A stretch of DNA of 64,000 nucleotides from Megalobrama amblycephala (taxonomy: Eukaryota > Chordata > Actinopteri > Cypriniformes > Xenocyprididae). The notes beneath the pieces were generated by a model. The model made no database searches. It had not been told where the DNA came from and saw only the letters and a list, made by a program, of their open reading frames with translations. Position numbers and translations under genes: made by a program. The stretch lies in the NCBI RefSeq assembly GCF_018812025.1, contig NC_063054.1:5517582-5581581 (forward strand). The letters are read 5' to 3'. Every line of letters begins with the position of its first letter. The stretch's first letter is position 1. This document shows positions 58,192 through 64,000 of this stretch, piece by piece.

Positions 58192-58872
58192 AGGTCCCGT
58201 TTTTCGTGGTTTTTTGAAGCTTTGATTGTGTTTATAGTGTGCAATATAACATGTGTTCATGTTTCGCGTGTAAAAAAACACAGTATTTGTCACATAATTT
58301 ACTTATCTGTATACCGCTGTTTCCACTGTGATTAAAAACGGGCTGATGACTTCCTTGTTCTATGAAGTCCCTCCTTCAGAAATACGTAACGAGTTCTGAT
58401 TGTGCCAAGCGGTTCCTGTGTTGTGATTCGACAGCAGCTTAGCGCATCTTGCCCGGAAATGTCACGCCACTTACCATAACGTGGAGATGCATGCGCTCAG
58501 TGTTATTGTAAACATGTCTTTAATTTTACCCTATCAATTTGAGCCGGAATCAGACCCGGTGATTGGACTACGGGATGAAAATAACAGCGTTTCAACGACA
58601 TGGCGACAAACACACTCTACAAACGCAACTCTTGTGTATTCCTGTGGGCGGTAGGTTAGTCAAAAAACTGTTTTAGTGACGTCATTAAAGAAGGAAGTAG
58701 AGGGATGTAGTCCAAACTGGCCGTTCGATGTAGGCGACTTCTGTTAAATAAAATATCTCGCTTGGCATTGAACTTTGAGCTTTAAAATTTTACAGATTTT
58801 ATTTATACTCTAACAACAACATTACACACTAACTAAAGTGTTGGAAACATGGGATCACGAAGAACGGGACCT
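58192..58872. mobile_element. TTAA-flanked DNA element, second copy
   Basis: The left AGGTCCCGTTTTTCGTG and the right in complement AGGTCCCGTTCTTCGTG are bounded by TTAA (58188-58191, 58873-58876). The interior follows the same order as 25368-26475 ('accgctgtttcca', 'tgacttccttgttctatga', 'ggaaatgtcacgcc', 'cttaccataa', 'tcaatttgagccggaatcag'), but the terminal repeats differ in sequence. Confidence 0.75.
58514..58654 (+). CDS. Short ORF in TTAA element (46 aa, YQFEPESDP motif)
   Basis: ATG 58514 to TAG 58654 begins MSLILPYQFEPESDP and diverges after that from the sister ORF at 25675. Conservation of only the first about 15 residues suggests a shared ancestral first exon, now decayed. Confidence 0.4.
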   Translation: MSLILPYQFEPESDPVIGLRDENNSVSTTWRQTHSTNATLVYSCGR

Positions 58873-59739
58873 TTAAAATTAGTAATTTTTGCATTTTTCA
58901 GAGCGATTTCTATCTTCCGGTTTGAAAAGCGAAGTCGGAGCAACGTCACAAAATCTGACGTCATCGTGTACTACCGGCAAGATCCGGAGTGCTGGTTGGC
59001 TCCAAGTATGGGCTGGTCGAACATGCTGACGTCAACAGTTTCTACATTTATTCATGACTTAAAGCTCATTCAGTCCAATCACTGCGCTGTAGTTATGCAT
59101 AAGATTATAATTGCAGTATTATGCATGAGGAAGTATCACTTCTCTCGCTTCGGTCTCTTGTCATTCAGATACATATCGTTGGTGTTTGTTTCCTCAGTGC
59201 TACAACACAGTGTGTTTTCTTGAGACGCGACCAGAGCAGAGGTTTGGGTGCATGTGGATTGTTTTACTGTAATCTACCAGCACAAATGGAAAATATGTTC
59301 GCGTGAGATCGCATTACAGCAGAGAATTCAAATGTCACAAAAGTGCGGCTCGTTCACCTCTGCCTGCTCTAGCTGCATTCAAACACGCGAGCCGTATCTA
59401 TGTTTCCCTCAGCACAACAGCACATGAGTGTTGTTTTGTATTTTGTCCGCGATGCCCTCAGAACTGGAGTTTGAATATGAACACATGAAAAATGCGATTG
59501 TTATGATATACGCGGAGCGCATATGATCTAACCCTAACCTCGGTGCAGAGCTTCGCGTTGTGTTTAACAACACTAGCCACGTGGCTCATAGCTCATACAG
59601 AATAAAGTATCTGTGTTTAAAGTTTTTATTTCACACATTCTCCTATGGCGGGCCGGAAGGTCCAAAAATATGGCTACCGACTTGTCGCGGGAATTCACTA
59701 TACAATTGCCAGTAGCCACTGAATTTACCACTGATAGGC

Positions 59740-60045
59740 CGGCGAACGGCTCACTTTCCTCACGCAGCGAACGACTCACTTTCCTCACGCAGTGAACGAC
59801 TCACTTTCCTCAACTGGCGACTCACTTTCCTCACGCAGCTGACCACTGACTCTCCTCAGCTGGCGACTCACTTTCCTCACGCAGTGAACGACTCACTTTC
59901 TTCACGCAGTGAACGACTCACTTTCCTCAGCTGGCGACTCACTTTCCTCACGCAGCTGGCGACTCACTATCCGCAGCCAGCGACTCACTTTCCTCACGCA
60001 GCCGGCGACTCACTTTCTGCAGCCGGCGACTCCAGCAATTGACTC
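59740..60045. repeat. Minisatellite in left foldback arm
   Basis: About a dozen variants of (GGC)GACTCACTTTCCTCACGCAG with alternating linkers TGAAC, CTGGC and CCGGC. Confidence 0.9.
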
Positions 60046-60210
60046 TCCTCACGTTTCTTTTCAAATACTGTGATGGTGCAATAACTAACTACATCTAGTA
60101 AAGTTTATCATTTTTTGTGTTGTAATTGTAATTTATTCTGAAGCAATACTCCCATCAGTGTTCTGTAAACTGTTGTTAAGATGTAAATAATCAGATCTGT
60201 ATACGCTCCC

Positions 60211-60520
60211 TTAAAGGGATAGGTCAATCAAAAATAAAAAGTCTAGTCTAGTTGTTCCGAACCTGTATGAGTTTCTTTCTTCTGTTCAACTAAAAATATA
60301 TTTTGAATGTCAATAAACAGACAGCTGAATGTAGCGAGTGACTTTCATAGTAGGAAAAAAAATACTATGGAAGTCACTGGTTACCATCAACTGTCTGGTT
60401 ACTGACATTCTTCAAAATATTATCATTTTTAGTTCAACAGAAGAAAGAAACTCATATAGGTTTGGAACAACTAGAGTTAAGTCAATGATGACAGAATTAT
60501 AGGTTTAACTATCCCTTGAA
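60211..60520. repeat. 'ttaaagggataggtcaatc' element, left copy
   Basis: Bounded by TTAAAGGGATAGGTCAATC and, in complement, TTCAAGGGATAGTTAAACC. Contains an internal inverted pair 'gagtttctttcttctgttca' / 'aacagaagaaagaaactcat'. A relative sits inverted at 62770-63002. Confidence 0.75.
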
Positions 60521-62769
60521 ATTGATTGTCATGGCATTTTTTTTTTTTTTTTACCTTTATAAAAAAGGTAATTTTCCCCTAACCTTGGCTATCAATTTCA
60601 TGTTAGGCTAATTAGAATAATTAGCTTTTACCATTATTTTTTCCAAGGCAGAGGAAATCTGCACAGAAGTCATTTAGACATGTATAAAATTGTATGTGGG
60701 CTTTTACCATTATTTTTTTCTTTAATATACAATATTCTGAAAAAGTGACATTTCCCTTTTTGCAGTCCAAATGTTGATAAAATATATAACTTTAACTAAA
60801 GAAATAAACTGTTACAAAAACATCATTTTGAAGTCAAAAATCTGCAGAACCAGTGTTTAAGCGTGACAACTGCAAAAAAATCAAAAATGTATCTTTAGTA
60901 TCTACAGGCATGAAAATCCCTCACCTTTCGGCGAGATTCGCCATTTTGAAACCAAAATAGGTGACCTACGTGAATCGTGTAGATTCGATGAGAAAATATT
61001 TTTTGAAGGGGGGGGTATTTATATTCAGTGAACTGCGAACAGGTGCGCGTGCCAGAAGGGAGCACGAGATTCGCTGAACTGCGACCTGCGATTCGCTGAA
61101 CTGCGACAAAAACATAGTCTACATAGTCTAGACACAGCATAGTTATTGTTACCTACGGTTAGAGTAGTGTGTGCGCATATTAAAGTGTACGCTTTCACTG
61201 CGTGATTTAGTCTATTAAAATGCCCCCAAAATTCAAGATAAGGGGCAAAAATGCCCCTGCATATATTTCATATATAATTTAATAAAGTTAATCAATATTA
61301 CACAAAGAGCTCCGTTTTTCTCCAAATATTAGCATGATTACAAATGTGATATTGATTTTATTCAGCGTACAGTTTAATGAACAAGAACTTAATATCAAGT
61401 GACTTACATTTTAGACACCAAATCGTCTGTTTCGCTGTATTTCGCCAATGAAAATAGTTCCAAAGTCAGATTGTTTTGCGTCTTTGAGCAACACTTCCTG
61501 AATGAATCAGCTGTTTGAATGAATCGGTTGAATCTCAATGATTTGCTCATTAACAGTGATTCGCTGCCACCTATTGGCGGGTTTAATTTCACATTTAAAG
61601 TGTCTTCATTTTTTTTTTTAAATTTCAAATAACAGTATTTAACGTTTTATATTTTTGAACATTAAAAACATTTTTATGCATCTGTAACTGCTCTTGATTA
61701 ACTTTAATAAAGTTATCTATTCTATAGTTATACATTAGATTACAATTTCTGTACCTGAAAATCTTCTGTTTAAACCTACATGAAAAACTTGAAAAGCACC
61801 ATTTATTTAATTTATATGTTTGTTCTGTTGTATTTATTTGTGCTATTACTCGTAATTTGATTATTTGTTACTATTTTACTACTTACTGTTTATTTGTCTA
61901 ACAATATTTAAAGAATTTAATCTAGTAGCTTTTGGTGTCATAACCTTATGTATTGAGGTGTATCAAAAACAATGAAAACAATAACTATGCTTATTTTATG
62001 TTGTCTTATTATATTATTTTTCTTGTCTTTTACTTTTATTAATTTTTTTGTTGTGTGACCCGGAAAATTTCGGCGGGGCAAGTAAAAATTTTAACCACTG
62101 GCCAAACTGGGCCAGCAGAAAAAATCCTTAGCGTTGAGCCCTGGATGGTTTCAATAATTTTAATATTTTCTGGTATATAAGTTACCCAGGAGCTCTGTTG
62201 ACATAGACTTAGCTAACGTTAGCTACAGCTTGATGAATGGAGTCATTGAACACAGCAGGAGAGAACGCAACATTAGCCAGCTAGCTAAAGCTCCGGTGGA
62301 AAATTATTAGCTAATGCTACCGTTTTTGAGGAGGTAGATTTTGAGGTGAGGGGACTGACAAGCAGAAGGTAAAGTGGTCCACCGTTCTAATAAGTAGACC
62401 TGCCAACCTGTACGCAATTTGTGTAGCGGATACGCATTTTGACTTCAAAGTACACTGGTACGATTTGTCACTCTAAACTACGCAAAAACCTGGTGACGGC
62501 TCTGTACACGCACAGTCCTCAAATCAAGCAATAGCAAAAGAAGAAGAGTTCGACCAATCATAGCGCTAGGTTCTTCCCCCAAATATACTGTAAATGTTAG
62601 ACCCAGGGACAGGCTGGCATGAAATGGCTTGCATAATACTTAGTAAGGAGGCCATAATAATTTTTGTAAATAATTTTTGGCCATAATTAAAGTTTCTCCA
62701 GCTCTCCCCAGGTTGGCAAAAAAAGCATCTCAAAATGCATCAGATTGATGCTTTAAAATGTGGAATATT
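60521..62769. other. Central region of the foldback element
   Basis: Heterogeneous AT-rich sequence with a few recognisable phrases: 'gattcgctgaactgcga' occurs twice near 61065-61105, and 'gacccggaaaatttcggcgg' is at 62058. No open frame with a known domain. Confidence 0.45.
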
Positions 62770-63002
62770 TAAATTTTTCTTGTTTCAAGTTGTTTCAAAC
62801 CTATATGAGTTTCTTTCTTCTGTTGAACTAAAAAGGATGATATTTTGAAGACAGTTGACGCTACAGTCAGCTGTCTGTTTACTGACATTAAAAATATATT
62901 TTTATTTCAACAGAAGAAAGAAACTCATACAGGTTCGGGAACAACTAGAAGGTAAGGCAAGGATGACAGAATTTTTATTTTTGATTGACCTATCCCTTTA
63001 AG
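62770..63002. repeat. 'ttaaagggataggtcaatc' element, right copy (inverted)
   Basis: Ends 'gattgacctatccctttaag'. The internal hairpin pair around 62805-62925 corresponds to the left copy. Confidence 0.75.
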
Positions 63003-63169
63003 GGAGCGTATACAGATCTGATTATTTACATCTTAACAACAGTTTACAGAACACTGATGGGAGTATTGCTTCAGAATAAATTACAATTACAACACAAAAA
63101 ATGATAAACTTTACTAGATGTAGTTAGTTATTGCACCATCACAGTATTTGAAAAGAAACGTGAGGAGAG

Positions 63170-63360
63170 TCAATTGCTGCGTGAGGAAAGTGAGTCGCCG
63201 GCTGCGTGAGGAAAGTGAGTCGCCGGCTGCGTGAGGAAAGTGAGTCGCTGGCTGCGGAAAGTGAGTCGTTCACTGCGTGAGGAAAGTGAGTCGCCAGCTG
63301 AGGAGAGTCAGTGATCAGCTGTGTGAGGAAAGTGAGTCGTTCGCTGCGTGAGGAGAGTGT
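63170..63360. repeat. Minisatellite in right foldback arm
   Basis: Units GTGAGGAAAGTGAGTCGCC GGCTGC in inverted orientation to the left-arm array; fewer units (about eight). Confidence 0.9.
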
Positions 63361-63483
63361 GTATACAGATGCACTGCCGGCTTATCAGTGGTAAATTCAG
63401 TGGCTACTGGCAATTGAATAGTGAATTCCCATGACAAGTCGGTAGCCATATTTTTGGACCTTCCAGCCCTGCCATATTCTCCT

Positions 63484-64000
63484 GCACCAAACATTAACCA
63501 GCACGGTGTATGCACACACATTTCATCAAGTCTTCTTCAAATGAATTATATGTGCAAACTGGACACTGATACAGTGGTGTAGCCTATCTGAACGCGACAA
63601 CATTATTATTCTAATAGAATGCATTTTGAGACTGCAGTGCTCGTAAATGTAAAATAGCCTATTATTAGCCCTATTAAATATTCTTTCGCATTTCTCCCTT
63701 GTGCTTGGGAGTTTGTCATTTTCTCTGTGCTCATATATTAATATTCATTGTTCTGTATAATGAGTGTGTATGTCTGCTTCATTGGTTGCCCCCCCCCACC
63801 CCTACACCCCCACTTTTCCAGAGCTTTACATACCCATTTTAACAGACTTTTTTTGAGCTTTGAGGTGTGAACAACCAGGACTAAAACAGGGGGGTTTCAT
63901 GACCCTTTAAATGTACAACAGGACATTTTTAGAGAGGCTAGCAATAGCGAGCTAGCTTTAATATCATAACATCCCACCCTCTTTTCAGAGTGCTCTCCAA
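63484..64000. other. lpgat1 intron 2 to window edge
   Basis: No exon recognised. A C-rich patch lies at 63790-63812, and the tail includes 'ggggtttcatgaccctttaa', another common repeat phrase. Confidence 0.4.

Larger units (their letters stand above)
59645..63475. mobile_element. 3.8-kb foldback element with minisatellite arms
   Basis: Perfect 8-bp direct repeat ATTCTCCT on both sides (59637-59644, 63476-63483). Long inverted arms begin ATGGCGGGCCGGAAGGTCC on the left and ATGGCAGGGCTGGAAGGTCC in the complement of the right. Both continue with 'aaaaatatggctaccgactt' and 'gccagtagccactgaattta', an array of about 24-bp units based on GGCGACTCACTTTCCTCACG, then about 190 bp that are practically identical (about 60030-60245 versus 62990-63175). 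A 'ttaaagggataggtcaatca' element lies at the inner end of each arm. The centre (60520-62770) has no recognised transposase. The 8-bp duplication fits hAT-type transposition; the class is otherwise unknown. Confidence 0.8.

Noticed and set aside
59573..63521. Related peptides (AGRSKNMATDLS...) at both ends of the foldback element
   Set aside because: The similarity is the inverted-repeat DNA itself. Frames are short and one arm has stops.

Overview
The window is vertebrate nuclear DNA, almost certainly from a cyprinid-type teleost. It is AT-rich with very long microsatellites and dense DNA transposons (Tc1, IS630-like, hAT-like, TTAA-type, V-SINE). It has typical GT-AG splice sites and two recognisable vertebrate genes. 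No bacterial or viral genome organisation is present.

Left part (about 6.1-24.3 kb, minus strand): four coding exons of an ARHGAP20-like Rho GTPase-activating protein gene can be joined in frame. They lie at 23911-23940 (start codon, 10 codons), 12804-12889, 10848-11018 and 6115-6279, and encode the N-terminus and most of a PH domain. The rest of the gene (RA and RhoGAP domains) must lie beyond position 1. Its introns hold a Tc1 relic, a MITE, an IS630/Tc1-type element with an intron-containing transposase, a V-SINE and other repeats.

Middle (24.3-35.2 kb): intergenic and repeat-rich. It has an 8-bp-TSD MITE, a TTAA-flanked element carrying a short ORF, a nested pair of IS630-like elements, and a probable LTR-type insertion that splits one copy of a duplicated unit.

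35.27-46.60 kb: a minus-strand tandem array of intron-containing tRNA-Leu(CAA) genes with a unit of about 252 bp. I count 31 full-length copies (110-112 bp, about 28-nt intron at position 37/38), plus broken copies and a recurring short 3'-end remnant. Most full-length copies have a TTTT terminator just 3' of the gene. This array is the most striking feature of the window. It also generates many spurious plus-strand ORFs.

Right part (48.9 kb to the end, plus strand): the 5' end of lpgat1 (lysophosphatidylglycerol acyltransferase 1), with a CpG-rich promoter and non-coding first exon ending at 49375, and a first coding exon at 50613-50865 (ATG at 50628). I see no later exon, so intron 2 probably runs past the window end. 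It contains hAT-like ends, a 133-bp TA repeat, a second TTAA-type element and a 3.8-kb foldback element (59645-63475). The foldback element has roughly 0.6-kb or longer inverted arms full of minisatellite, bounded by a perfect 8-bp target duplication.
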